This document shows positions 16,527 to 24,849 of a stretch of 51,774 nucleotides of DNA, in pieces (position 1 is the first letter of the stretch; the number at the start of each line of letters is the position of its first letter). The stretch comes from Actinospica acidithermotolerans (GTDB lineage Bacteria; Actinomycetota; Actinomycetes; Streptomycetales; Catenulisporaceae): contig NZ_JAGSOH010000043.1 of NCBI RefSeq assembly GCF_018139625.1, positions 1 to 51,774 of the forward strand, read 5' to 3'. The position numbers and the translations under genes are program-made. The notes under the pieces are model-generated. The model was given only the letters and a program-made list of their open reading frames with translations, did not search any database and was not told the DNA's origin.

Positions 16527-17996
16527 ATGGAACCCCAGAACCGGACGCGCCCCGCGCTCACCACCGAGGCGGGCGCCCCCGTCGCGGACAACCAGAACGC
16601 CGAGACCGCCGGCCCCGGCGGGCCGCTGCTCGTCCAGGACCAGCAGCTGATGGAGAAACTCGCCCGGTTCAACCGGGAACGGATCCCCGAGCGGATCGTG
16701 CACGCGCGCGGCGCCGGTGCCTACGGCACCTTCACCGTGACGGCCGACGTCACCCCCTGGACCCGGGCCGGATTCCTGTCCGGGATCGGCAGGCGCACCG
16801 AGGTGTTCGCCCGCTTCTCCACCGTCGCCGGCTCGCTCGGCGCGCCCGACGCGGTGCGCGACCCGCGGGGCTTCTCGCTGAAGTTCTACACCGCGGAGGG
16901 CAACTACGACCTCGTCGGCAACAACACGCCGGTCTTCTTCATCAAGGACCCGGGCAAGTTCCCTGACTTCATCCACACCCAGAAACGAGACCCGCACACC
17001 GGCTCCCAGGAGCCGGACAACGTCTGGGACTTCTGGGGGCTGAGCCCAGAGGCGACCCACCAGGTCACCTGGCTGTTCGGCGACCGCGGAATCCCGGCCT
17101 CCTACCGGCACATGAACGGCTACAGCTCGCACACCTACCAGTGGCACAACGCCGCCGGCGAGGTGTTCTGGGTCAAATACCACTTCAAGACCGACCAGGG
17201 CATCAGGAACCTGACCACCGGGCAGGCCGCCGCGCTCGCCGGCACCGACCCGGACAGCCACCAGCGCGATCTGCGCGAGTCCATCGAACGCGGCGAGTTC
17301 CCGAGCTGGACCGTGCAGGTGCAGATCATGCCGGAGGCCGACGCCGCGCACTACCGCTTCAACCCCTTCGACCTGACCAAGGTCTGGCCGCACGCGGACT
17401 ACCCGCCGATCACGATCGGCACCCTCGAGCTGAACCGCAACCCCGAGAACATCTTCGCCGAGGTCGAACAGTCGGTCTTCTCCCCGGCGCACTTCGTCCC
17501 CGGCATCGGCCCGTCCCCGGACAAGATGCTGCAGGGCCGGCTGTTCGCATACGGCGACGCCCACCGCTACCGCGTCGGCATCAACGCCGACCAGCTCCCG
17601 GTCAACCGGCCGCACGCCACCGAGGCCAGAACCTACGGCCGCGACGGCGCGCTGTACGACGGGCGGCACGGCCGGGCGGCGAACTACGAGCCCAACAGCT
17701 CCGGCGGACCGGCGCAGACCGGCCGGCCTCTGTGGGGCGCGACGACGGTCACGGGCGCCACAGGCAACCACGCCGCCCCGCCGCATCGCGAGGACGACGA
17801 CTTCGTTCAGGCCGGCAACCTGTACCGGCTGATGCCTCCAGCAGAAAAGGACCGGCTGATCTGCAACCTCGCCGACAGCATCGGCGGCGTCAGCCCCGAC
17901 CGCGCCGACATCGTCGAACGGGCCGTCGGCAACTTCCGCCGGGCCGACGCAAACCTCGGCACCCGCCTCGAAGCCGCCCTGAAGGAGCGGCGGTGA
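16527..17996 (+). CDS. katA: Monofunctional heme catalase (clade 3)
   Basis: 489-aa catalase degrading H2O2. Active-site His59 lies in RIVHARGAGAYG, the distal Asn in VGNNTPVFFIKD (132/133) and the proximal heme ligand Tyr342 in RLFAYGDAHRYR. The length is that of small-subunit clade 3 enzymes. ATG 16527 is chosen because family members begin just before TTEAGAPVADNQN. An earlier in-frame ATG (16449) overlaps the HD-gene stop and would add a 26-residue Pro/Thr/Glu-rich leader. The 3' end carries a tandem 14-bp duplication at the stop codon, and a strong hairpin follows. Confidence 0.95.
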   Translation: MEPQNRTRPALTTEAGAPVADNQNAETAGPGGPLLVQDQQLMEKLARFNRERIPERIVHARGAGAYGTFTVTADVTPWTRAGFLSGIGRRTEVFARFSTVAGSLGAPDAVRDPRGFSLKFYTAEGNYDLVGNNTPVFFIKDPGKFPDFIHTQKRDPHTGSQEPDNVWDFWGLSPEATHQVTWLFGDRGIPASYRHMNGYSSHTYQWHNAAGEVFWVKYHFKTDQGIRNLTTGQAAALAGTDPDSHQRDLRESIERGEFPSWTVQVQIMPEADAAHYRFNPFDLTKVWPHADYPPITIGTLELNRNPENIFAEVEQSVFSPAHFVPGIGPSPDKMLQGRLFAYGDAHRYRVGINADQLPVNRPHATEARTYGRDGALYDGRHGRAANYEPNSSGGPAQTGRPLWGATTVTGATGNHAAPPHREDDDFVQAGNLYRLMPPAEKDRLICNLADSIGGVSPDRADIVERAVGNFRRADANLGTRLEAALKERR

Positions 17997-18008
17997 AGGA
18001 GCGGCGGT
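17981..18008 (+). repeat. 14-bp tandem duplication on the catalase stop codon
   Basis: GAAGGAGCGGCGGT is repeated perfectly head to tail (17981-17994 and 17995-18008). The catalase TGA (17994-17996) is formed at the junction. It is probably a slippage product. Confidence 0.9.
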
Positions 18009-18026
18009 GAAGGGTGTCGCACGCGA

Positions 18027-18050
18027 GCGGCGCGGGCTCGCCCGCGCCGC
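18027..18050. terminator. 11-bp GC hairpin between catalase and a convergent methyltransferase
   Basis: Perfect arms 18027-18037 and 18040-18050 lie 31 bp past the catalase stop and 63 bp from the stop of the convergent gene. It is a likely bidirectional terminator. Confidence 0.7.
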
Positions 18051-18112
18051 CCACCGCCGTCCGGTCCGAGGCGCGGTTCATACGCCCATGCTTCACCAGT
18101 TCCGATCACTGT

Positions 18113-18913
18113 CTAGGAACTTCTTTCACGGCAGGACCAGGCGCCGGATTGTGCGAGCACGGTGATGAAGCTGGAGGTGGCGAAGAAGGTCCCGGTGGTG
18201 AGGTGGGTGAGCCACGTGCGTGCGTCGTCGGCTGTGAGGTAGCCGGCTGTGACGGCGCGTCGGGTGTTGCGGCGGAGCCCGAGGATCGTTTCGGCTGTCG
18301 CGAAGTCGGTGAAGACGGCGGCGGTGTTGCGGACGGCGTGCAGCGTGTAGCCCGCCTGGGTGGCCAGTCGGGGTAGTTGGCGTCCGATGGCTTGGTTTCG
18401 GTTGACGCGTTCTGCGATGTAGCGGGTGAAGGCGCGGCTGATGGCTAGGTCGGGATGGTCGATCGCGAGGGCGTCCCAGTCGGGTTCGGCGAGGGTGAGC
18501 AGGCCGCCGGGACGCAGGACTCGGCGGATCTCGGTCAGCACGGCTGCGGGGTCGGCGACGTGCATGAGCACGCGGTCGGCGCGGGCGCGGTCGATGCTGT
18601 GGTCCGCGAACGGGAGTCGGTGCGCGTCCGCCTGGCGCACTTGGACGCCCGGGTGGTCGGCCGTGCGCGTGCGGGCGGTGGCGACCATGTGCGGGTCCTG
18701 GTCGATACCGAAGACCGCGCCGCCCGGGCCCGTCGCGGAGGCGAGTGCGATGAGGTCGGTGCCGGGACCGCAGCCGACGTCGAGCACGTGGTGGCCCGGC
18801 TCGATCGCCAGGGCGGTGAGGAGATCGTGCTTATAGGAGCGGGCGATGTCGGTGGCCGCGACGGCGTCGAGATAGGGCGTCGGGGCGGAGCTCGCTGTGC
18901 CGTTGTCGGTCAT
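18113..18913 (-). CDS. SAM-dependent methyltransferase (UbiE/Methyltransf_11-like)
   Basis: 266-aa class I methyltransferase. Motif I is HVLDVGCGPGTDLIALA, motif II is VFGIDQDPHMVATA, and acidic and post motifs follow (VRQADAHRLPFADHSID, RRVLRPGGLLTLAEPDW). The architecture resembles family members acting on small molecules. Convergent with catalase. The stop lies in a short unrelated tail (SGAWSCRERSS). Substrate unknown. Confidence 0.85.
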   Translation of the reverse strand: MTDNGTASSAPTPYLDAVAATDIARSYKHDLLTALAIEPGHHVLDVGCGPGTDLIALASATGPGGAVFGIDQDPHMVATARTRTADHPGVQVRQADAHRLPFADHSIDRARADRVLMHVADPAAVLTEIRRVLRPGGLLTLAEPDWDALAIDHPDLAISRAFTRYIAERVNRNQAIGRQLPRLATQAGYTLHAVRNTAAVFTDFATAETILGLRRNTRRAVTAGYLTADDARTWLTHLTTGTFFATSSFITVLAQSGAWSCRERSS

Positions 18914-18981
18914 TGTCTCTCACCGCATCAGGATGCTGGGAAGATATGGGGGAGATGCCCGTGTGGGTTGTGTGCGGGACC

Positions 18982-19021
18982 GGACCGCCGAAACCGGCTA
19001 TGGACCGCCGAGACCGGCTAC
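18982..19021. repeat. 20-bp tandem duplication at the 3' end of a membrane-protein gene
   Basis: GGACCGCCGAAACCGGCTAT (18982-19001) is followed directly by a copy with two changes (19002-19021). The second copy contains the TAG stop (19018-19020) of the leftward membrane-protein gene. Confidence 0.85.
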
Positions 19022-20070
19022 GGCTGCGGTCGCTCAGGCCGCCGGCGGCCTGAGCGCCCCGCGATCGTCTCCGTGGCGTAGGTCAGCGCTGCCGTGGCCA
19101 CTGCTGCACCGAGCATGAGAGTGATCAGTTCGTAGGGCTGAAGGCGCTCAGGCCGGCTGATCAGCGACCACAGTTGCGCGCGGAAGGCGCCCGCCACCGG
19201 GATGCTCACGCACGCGGCGATCCCCGCGCGCACGGTGCGCCGTCGCGCGGACGCGGACCGCGTTGTGGCACGCTGCTGCGGAGGTGTCCCCGCGATCCCG
19301 AGAAATGCGCCGATGAGGGCTAGGTAAGCGAACATGCCGGCCGCGTGGTTGATGAAAAGCACCAGGTAGACGCCGAGCGTGTATCCCTCCTGCAGCCCTT
19401 GCGCGAGGGCGGTCGTGAATCCGAACGCCAGTGAGAGGCCGCCTGCGACGAGCAGCGGGTGACGGCGGACGGCCCTCACGGCGAGGCGGTCGGCCAGGAG
19501 TACGGTCCGTGCCGCGGGTGGGCGCATCGGCCCGACCCGCGCCGCCACCTGATCGCCGAGCGAGATCATGTCGGTGAGCCAATCCGGCCCGTCCGCCTGT
19601 GGAAGTGGCTGGCGCGAGGCTCGGCGCAGCGCTCGTGCGGTCGCGAGCGCCGCGAGGCTGACCGCGGCCAGCCCGGCGACGGCGGCGGCTGTGGCGCCGG
19701 TCCAGCTGGCCTCGTGGACGCGTAGTGCGACGCTGATCCAGTCGCTCGCGAGCGTGGCCGTGATCACGGCCAGCAGTACGCGGCTGGCCCGCAGCAGTTC
19801 GCGGGTGCGGCGGATGGGCTGTGGTGCCGTGCGGCGCCATGGCAGTACGCGCGTGAGGCACAGCGCGGCCATCAGCGGCACCCAGAAGATCGAGAGGGAG
19901 ATCAGTGCGTCGTACGGATCGTCTTGCCACGGCTCATGCAGGTAGAGCTCCGGCACTTTCTTGGCCGGCCAGGTGAAGAGCATGAACAGCAGTGCGAGGC
20001 CCAGCGTGCCCGCGGTCGCGCGGTCGGCCAGCCGGCGCGCCGGATCCCCGGCAGGAAGCTCCGGGATCAT
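19018..20070 (-). CDS. Polytopic membrane protein of unknown function
   Basis: 350-aa integral membrane protein with about seven hydrophobic segments (for example LGLALLFMLFTWP, LISLSIFWVPLMAALCL, AAAVAGLAAVSLAALA, LGVYLVLFINHAAGMFAYLALIGAFLG). ATG 20070 follows GGAAGGA. No catalytic motif is recognised. It is divergent from a PadR regulator across a palindromic operator, which is typical of PadR-controlled ABC or membrane systems. An ABC-ATPase-like scrap lies directly upstream, so it may once have been a permease subunit. The function is not assignable. Confidence 0.72.
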   Translation of the reverse strand: MIPELPAGDPARRLADRATAGTLGLALLFMLFTWPAKKVPELYLHEPWQDDPYDALISLSIFWVPLMAALCLTRVLPWRRTAPQPIRRTRELLRASRVLLAVITATLASDWISVALRVHEASWTGATAAAVAGLAAVSLAALATARALRRASRQPLPQADGPDWLTDMISLGDQVAARVGPMRPPAARTVLLADRLAVRAVRRHPLLVAGGLSLAFGFTTALAQGLQEGYTLGVYLVLFINHAAGMFAYLALIGAFLGIAGTPPQQRATTRSASARRRTVRAGIAACVSIPVAGAFRAQLWSLISRPERLQPYELITLMLGAAVATAALTYATETIAGRSGRRRPERPQP

Positions 20071-20117
20071 GCGAATCCTTCCCGGCTCCGGGAGTATCTG
20101 GCTGTTCTGCCCCCAGC

Positions 20118-20180
20118 GCCGGCGATCACCGCCACCGTGCCCTCGCTCGGTTTGACGAGCCCGGTCATCACCCGCATCGC
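20118..20180 (-). pseudogene. Possible ABC-transporter ATPase fragment
   Basis: A short minus-strand frame reads AMRVMTGLVKPSEGTVAVIAG, which resembles the segment just after Walker A in ABC ATPases (the LR.MTGLV.P..GTV pattern). No Walker motifs remain. It lies between the membrane protein and PadR, where such an ATPase gene would be expected. Chance resemblance is possible. Confidence 0.25.
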
Positions 20181-20226
20181 GGACCGGGGTTTCGGTTTCC
20201 ACCATGACCGAGATAGTACACGCCGC

Positions 20227-20260
20227 GTACTACATAGTGCGTAGTACCTGTCGCGTAGTA
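20227..20260. promoter_or_regulatory. PadR-type operator
   Basis: GTACTAC (20227-20233) and GTAGTAC (20241-20247) form a perfect inverted repeat around 7 bp. A further CGTAGTA half-site lies at 20254-20260. The cluster is directly upstream of padR and faces the divergent membrane protein, so autoregulation is likely. Confidence 0.65.
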
Positions 20261-20286
20261 GCGTGGAGGCGACGAAGGAGGATGCG

Positions 20287-20586
20287 ATGCAGGCCAACGA
20301 CGCCCAGACGCTCGTGCTGTGCGCGCTGTCCAAGGGGCCGCTGCACGGCTACGCGATCAACGCCGCGATCGAGGAGCTGACCGGGTCGCGTCTGGGCCCC
20401 GGCAGCCTCTACGGCGCACTGACCCGACTGGAAGCCAAGGGCCTGGTGGAGTCGCTCGACGAGGTCGACCGCGCCCGGCCCGTCCAGCTGACGCCCGAGG
20501 GGCGCAGGGTGCTCGAGGGGGAGCTACGGGCGATGGCGCGGGTGGCAGCCGCGGGGCTGCGAGGCCTCGGGGTGAGTCCGGCATGA
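20287..20586 (+). CDS. PadR-family transcriptional regulator
   Basis: 99-aa PadR winged-helix regulator. ATG 20287 is chosen over GTG 20263 because AAGGAGG lies between them at correct spacing. Family features are LVLCALSKGPLHGYAI (helix 1-2), GPGSLYGALTRLEAKGLVE (recognition helix) and the wing RARPVQLTPEGRRVLEGE. The next gene starts in an ATGA overlap, so a membrane protein is co-expressed. It probably represses its own operon and the divergent membrane protein. Confidence 0.92.
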   Translation: MQANDAQTLVLCALSKGPLHGYAINAAIEELTGSRLGPGSLYGALTRLEAKGLVESLDEVDRARPVQLTPEGRRVLEGELRAMARVAAAGLRGLGVSPA

Positions 20587-21350
20587 ATCCGGTGCGGCTG
20601 CTCCTGCGCCTGTACCCGGCGGCGTTTCGCGAGCGGTGGGGTGCCGCGCTCGAGGCGGACGCGTCGGCCGCCGGCCGCCGGTCCTGGCCGGGCCTGCTGG
20701 CCAGCGCCGCCGACCTGTGGCTTCACCCGGTCATCTGGCCGGCCGCATCCGCCTCGCAACGCCGCCACCGCGCTGCCGCGGCCGCCTTCACGCTCACCCT
20801 GGCCACGTGGTTGGTAGGCCGTGCGGGAACGGCGAACGATCCGCGACTGACCTGGCGCGCCCACCGTGCCCTGAACGTGGCCGAATGCGCTGCCTTCATG
20901 CTGCTCGGCGCCATCATGATCATGCCGTTGCCCCGGCCCACCCGGCAGGCCGTGACCGCGCTGCTGCGCAGGACGCTGCAGGCGCTGGCCGCGCCGGCGG
21001 TCCTGCTCTTCGCGGAACTGATCCTCGTGCACTTCCTGCGCCCGGCAGCGCACTCCGCCGCCCACCTAGCGTTCACCGCCCTCTACTGGTTCACACTCGC
21101 CCTCGGCGCGCTCCAGGCGGCCCGGATCGTCGGCACCGTCAGCAGTTCCGCGGTAACCCCGCCCCGCCCGGCACGCCTGCGGCTCGGGATCGCCGTCCTG
21201 GCCACCGGTTGCGCGCTCACCGCCTGGATCAGCCTCAGCTCGACCGTGACGGGCCACGGACTCGACGCCGTGTCAGCCGCCACCAGCGGCGGCATGCTGA
21301 TGTTGACCGCCTGGTTCCTTTCCATCCTGCGCGACGTGAACGAGTGCTGA
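20583..21350 (+). CDS. Membrane protein coupled to padR
   Basis: 255-aa membrane protein beginning in an ATGA overlap with padR. The N-terminus LLLRLYPAAFRERWG is a signature often found in actinomycete proteins encoded next to PadR regulators. Six or so hydrophobic segments follow (AFTLTLATWLVG, AAFMLLGAIMIMPL, LAAPAVLLFAELILVHFL, and others). It may be an anti-regulator or a sensor partner of PadR; no enzyme motif is visible. It ends 11 bp from a convergent dacB-like gene. Confidence 0.8.
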   Translation: MNPVRLLLRLYPAAFRERWGAALEADASAAGRRSWPGLLASAADLWLHPVIWPAASASQRRHRAAAAAFTLTLATWLVGRAGTANDPRLTWRAHRALNVAECAAFMLLGAIMIMPLPRPTRQAVTALLRRTLQALAAPAVLLFAELILVHFLRPAAHSAAHLAFTALYWFTLALGALQAARIVGTVSSSAVTPPRPARLRLGIAVLATGCALTAWISLSSTVTGHGLDAVSAATSGGMLMLTAWFLSILRDVNEC

Positions 21351-21361
21351 GGCCGTAACGG

Positions 21362-23044
21362 TCACGAACAGCACTGGTTCCGAGCCGGAGGTAACATGCC
21401 GTCCGGGGCGGCGCATGCGCAGGGACTCGCGGAGGCCTCCTCCTGTAAGAGGGCGGAGATGTCGTTGCTGTCGTTGAAGATGTCCACGACGCCCTGGATG
21501 TCCGGTGCGACCGCTCCGTTGACGAGGACGACGAAGATGAGCGTGCGGCCGTCGTCGGTCCGGAGGTAGCCGGCCTGGCTCTGGTCCGCGACCGCGAGGC
21601 CGTTGTTCAGCCGGTCGGTGCCGATGACCGTGCCGGGCTTGGCGAACACCTTTCCCTTGGCCGGGCAGTCGGTGCACGAACTCGCGTTCGAGCCGTCGAC
21701 CCCGAGGATCGGCAGGGACAGGCGGAAGGCGTCCGCGTCGGGGGTGGTCAGCCAGTAGGCGAGGATGCCCGCGAGACCGGTCGGCGTGGCGCGTTCGGTC
21801 GCGTCGCCGCCGCGGCCGTCGTCGAGCTGGAACTGAGCCGGGTCGACGTGCGCGACATCGGCGAGGAAGCCGTGCTCGATCGGGAAGGCGGAGAAGCAGT
21901 CGCTACCGCCCTCGAAGGTGGCCATGTTGCACAGCGCGAGGTTTGCGCCGAGGTTGTGGCTGACCTTGAGGATCAGCTTGGCGTATTGGCGGTAGGGCGG
22001 GGAGACGTACGCGGCCACCCGCGCATCTCCGCCATAGCCGGCGGGCAGTTCGTCCAGCAGGTTGGGGCCGGTCGGCGCCGCGGAGACGGTGACTCCGGCC
22101 CGGCCGAGTGCCTCGATCAGCGCCGTGCGGCCGAACGTGTTGGGATCCTGGATGTTCGAGGTGCGCAGGACGGGCTGGGTGCCGGCGGCGATCGTTCCGG
22201 ACACGGTGATTCGCGTGCCGTCGGGAGAGGCGGAGACGGTGATGTCCGTCGGTCCGCCGGCCGCCACCGTGCGCACGGAGGACGTGACCTGGTACGGCGC
22301 GACCTGCGGCCGCCAGGTCAGCCGCGCAGGCGCTCCCGCGGTGGTGGGGGTGGTGAGCAGGTCGATCAGGTTGTCGTTGATGATCAGCGGAGTGGGTTGC
22401 GGGTCCAGCGCCGGCGGCGTGAACAGCCGCGGGTCGATGATCACATCGCCGTTCACCCGCGTGATGCCCGCGTCGCGCACCTGCTGGGCGATCTGGTCGA
22501 TGCCGGCGAGCGGGTCTTCGGGGGTCAGGGTGGCGCCGGGCAGGTCGTTGGCGCTGGTGTGGTCGACGTCGGTGTAGTCCACCGACCCGTCCGGCTTGGT
22601 GCGTCCGCCCATGGTGAGGTCTCCCTGGGCGACGAGCACCAGGTTCCCGGCCAGGGTGGAGCCGTTGTGCGTTCCGACCGCGTACACCGGCGTGGTGAAG
22701 CGGTGGTCGGGCCCCAGGGTGTGCCACGCGGAGGAGATGGTGACCAGTTTGGTGTCCGAGCCGGGGATGAAGCCCTGGTTCGCGAACTGGGAGTGGATCA
22801 CTTTCCCGGTCCTCGGGTCGACCTCCAGCAGGCCCCACTGCGCATGCTCGTAGCCGGGCTTGTGCATGATCGCCTCGATGGCGGGGCTGAGATCCCCGGC
22901 GTGTGCCGTCGCCGTCGGCGCTCCGGCCACGGGCGTGTCCGCCAGAACCGGGGGAGCGGCGGCGATCCCGCCTGCCGTCATCACGAGAGCCGCTCCGGCG
23001 GCGGCCCATGCCGACAGTCGGCCCCGCATCAGCTTCTTCATCAT
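21362..23044 (-). CDS. dacB: D-alanyl-D-alanine carboxypeptidase/endopeptidase (PBP4, S13 family)
   Basis: 560-aa secreted S13 penicillin-binding protein that trims or cleaves peptidoglycan cross-links. The signal peptide is residues 1-35 (basic MMKKLMRGR then an Ala-rich core ending before DTPVAG). The active-site SxxK is SDTK (96-99) and the SxN motif is SHN (362-364). The third motif, usually KTG, reads KPGT (469-472). An insertion domain lies between the first two motifs, as in DacB. Several cysteines occur near the C-terminus (SCTDCP, CACAAP). The upstream region has an AGCACC/GGTGCT hairpin but no clear Shine-Dalgarno. Confidence 0.85.
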   Translation of the reverse strand: MMKKLMRGRLSAWAAAGAALVMTAGGIAAAPPVLADTPVAGAPTATAHAGDLSPAIEAIMHKPGYEHAQWGLLEVDPRTGKVIHSQFANQGFIPGSDTKLVTISSAWHTLGPDHRFTTPVYAVGTHNGSTLAGNLVLVAQGDLTMGGRTKPDGSVDYTDVDHTSANDLPGATLTPEDPLAGIDQIAQQVRDAGITRVNGDVIIDPRLFTPPALDPQPTPLIINDNLIDLLTTPTTAGAPARLTWRPQVAPYQVTSSVRTVAAGGPTDITVSASPDGTRITVSGTIAAGTQPVLRTSNIQDPNTFGRTALIEALGRAGVTVSAAPTGPNLLDELPAGYGGDARVAAYVSPPYRQYAKLILKVSHNLGANLALCNMATFEGGSDCFSAFPIEHGFLADVAHVDPAQFQLDDGRGGDATERATPTGLAGILAYWLTTPDADAFRLSLPILGVDGSNASSCTDCPAKGKVFAKPGTVIGTDRLNNGLAVADQSQAGYLRTDDGRTLIFVVLVNGAVAPDIQGVVDIFNDSNDISALLQEEASASPCACAAPDGMLPPARNQCCS

Positions 23045-23228
23045 GCCAGCACCGTAGGTGCTTGCATCTCGCATTCCGGGGAGCCCGGCGGCCGGCTGAC
23101 GGCGTGTAAGGCGAAAATCGACCGGTCGATGCAGCGCGCCGACCGGAAGGGCCCTGGATCCCGCGATACTGCCTTTCAGTAGCTTGAGGCCACACCCACG
23201 AACATCACGCCGCCGACCGGTCAGCTCC

Positions 23229-24716
23229 TCAGCAGCGCCATACGGCATCGGCTGCCGGTGCGAGGTAGAGGTCCCAGTTCGAGCCGTTGGGCAGAACGAG
23301 TGAGCAGTGCTTCCACGAGCGTGCGACGTCCGGCAGGGGCCGGCCGGCGGGCTGTGCCATCGCCAGGTGCTCCTGGGGCGCTGGGCTCGCGCTGGGCTGC
23401 CATGAGCAGCCCAGGTAGAAGGCGTACTCGAGCATGTCCAATCCGGCCAAGGTGCAGGGGGCGTGCAGCCCGGTCGCGGACACCTTCCGCGCGAGCTCGG
23501 CGATCTGAGTGCGGGCGTTCGTGATCTCGCGTGCGCGGTTGTGGAGGACGTAATACTGGCTGCCGGCCTGTGCGGCAAGGGCCAGCGCGGCGACGGCGAC
23601 GGCCGCGGGTCGAAGACGCGCGGGTGAAAGGCTCACGAGGCCGACGATGCATGCGGCCACGGGCAGGGCGAGCAAGGCATAGGTGGGCATCAGGAAGCGC
23701 GGTGCCGCGTAGTCGATCAGAAGCAGGTATTGCGTCGAGACGACGGCCGCGCACGCTGTCGGCAGAAGGAGAGTGCCGAGACTGGTGCCGCGGGCTGCGA
23801 TCAACACGCCCGTGGTGGCCAACAGCGGCATTGCGAACCACCACAACGACAGCTGCGGGTGTGTCCAGGGCACGGTGCACGGCCGGCACAAGGTGGGGCC
23901 GTTGAGTGCCCGCAGCTCCATGCCGACCGCGTTGTGCAGGCTCATGCCGTCCTGTTCCGCGCTGCCTGCCTGCAGGCGGGCCACGACACCGCCGAAGCGC
24001 ATGTCAGCCTCGATGATCCAGGGCAGGGTTCCGGCCGCGAGCCCGGCGACGAGGCCGACCACCACGCCGATGTGACGCCACGTGCGCACGGCCAGGCCTG
24101 CCACGAGCAGCGGCACTGCGAGAAACATCGCGTCGGAGGGGCGGATGAGCGCGGTGAACCCCATACTGGCGGCCAGGGCGGCAGACGTGCTCCGCGGCGC
24201 ACGGGGTACGGCCACGCTACGCAGGAACCAGCCGACGGCCGCGACGGTGCCGTAGGCGACGTAAAGGTTCGGCATCACCTCGTCGGCGTAGAAACCCACC
24301 ACCCACAGGCTCGCGAACAGCGCGGCAGCCAGCACCACGACCCGTGCGGCGAGCAGGCGCCGCCAGGGCCAGTACGCCGCGACCAGGCCGACTCCGGCGA
24401 GCAGCGACATCCATAGGCGCAGAAGGACCGTCGAGGAGCTCAGCGCCGCCGCGCCGGCGGCCAGCAGGGTGACTCCTCGCGCGCGAGGCGCGTCGAAGTA
24501 CGCGGCCGGCGCGCGCACGGCGACCTGGCTGGTGTACACCACCTCGTCCCAGCCCAGCGGCAGCCGCGGCGGCACGGTTGCGATCTGCAGCGCAGTGAAG
24601 CAGGCCGCTACCAGAACGAGCCCCACCTCGCATCGGCGCCGCCACGCCACCGCGCACTCCCATCCGCCGGACGATCCAACGCCGACAGTCCGGCGGCGTC
24701 GAAGACGACTCCCCAT
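23229..24716 (-). CDS. GT-C-fold membrane glycosyltransferase-like protein
   Basis: 495-aa polytopic protein with about 10-11 membrane helices. The first extracytoplasmic loop carries GWDE (Asp57/Glu58), the acidic metal- or substrate-binding motif of GT-C transferases of the PMT/ArnT type. A soluble C-terminal part contains several cysteines. ATG 24716 is the most plausible start, before a cluster of six Arg. Such enzymes transfer sugars from polyprenyl-phosphate donors outside the membrane. The GT2 at 29150, which looks like a polyprenyl-phosphate sugar synthase, could supply donors. The acceptor is unknown. Confidence 0.7.
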   Translation of the reverse strand: MGSRLRRRRTVGVGSSGGWECAVAWRRRCEVGLVLVAACFTALQIATVPPRLPLGWDEVVYTSQVAVRAPAAYFDAPRARGVTLLAAGAAALSSSTVLLRLWMSLLAGVGLVAAYWPWRRLLAARVVVLAAALFASLWVVGFYADEVMPNLYVAYGTVAAVGWFLRSVAVPRAPRSTSAALAASMGFTALIRPSDAMFLAVPLLVAGLAVRTWRHIGVVVGLVAGLAAGTLPWIIEADMRFGGVVARLQAGSAEQDGMSLHNAVGMELRALNGPTLCRPCTVPWTHPQLSLWWFAMPLLATTGVLIAARGTSLGTLLLPTACAAVVSTQYLLLIDYAAPRFLMPTYALLALPVAACIVGLVSLSPARLRPAAVAVAALALAAQAGSQYYVLHNRAREITNARTQIAELARKVSATGLHAPCTLAGLDMLEYAFYLGCSWQPSASPAPQEHLAMAQPAGRPLPDVARSWKHCSLVLPNGSNWDLYLAPAADAVWRC

Positions 24717-24849
24717 TCTCAGACCCGGCGCTCCAGCGGAAGCCACCCGTGATGGTGCGTTCGGGTACCGGGCCGAGCCACCCCACCCCGCGCCCACTCC
24801 GCGACCACCTCGCGATTCCTGGTGCGGGCTGGCGGCGCCGTGGACGTGC

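Noticed and set aside
16233-17786. Long minus-strand open frame over catalase
   Set aside because: Antisense shadow of a clear catalase gene; no family motif.
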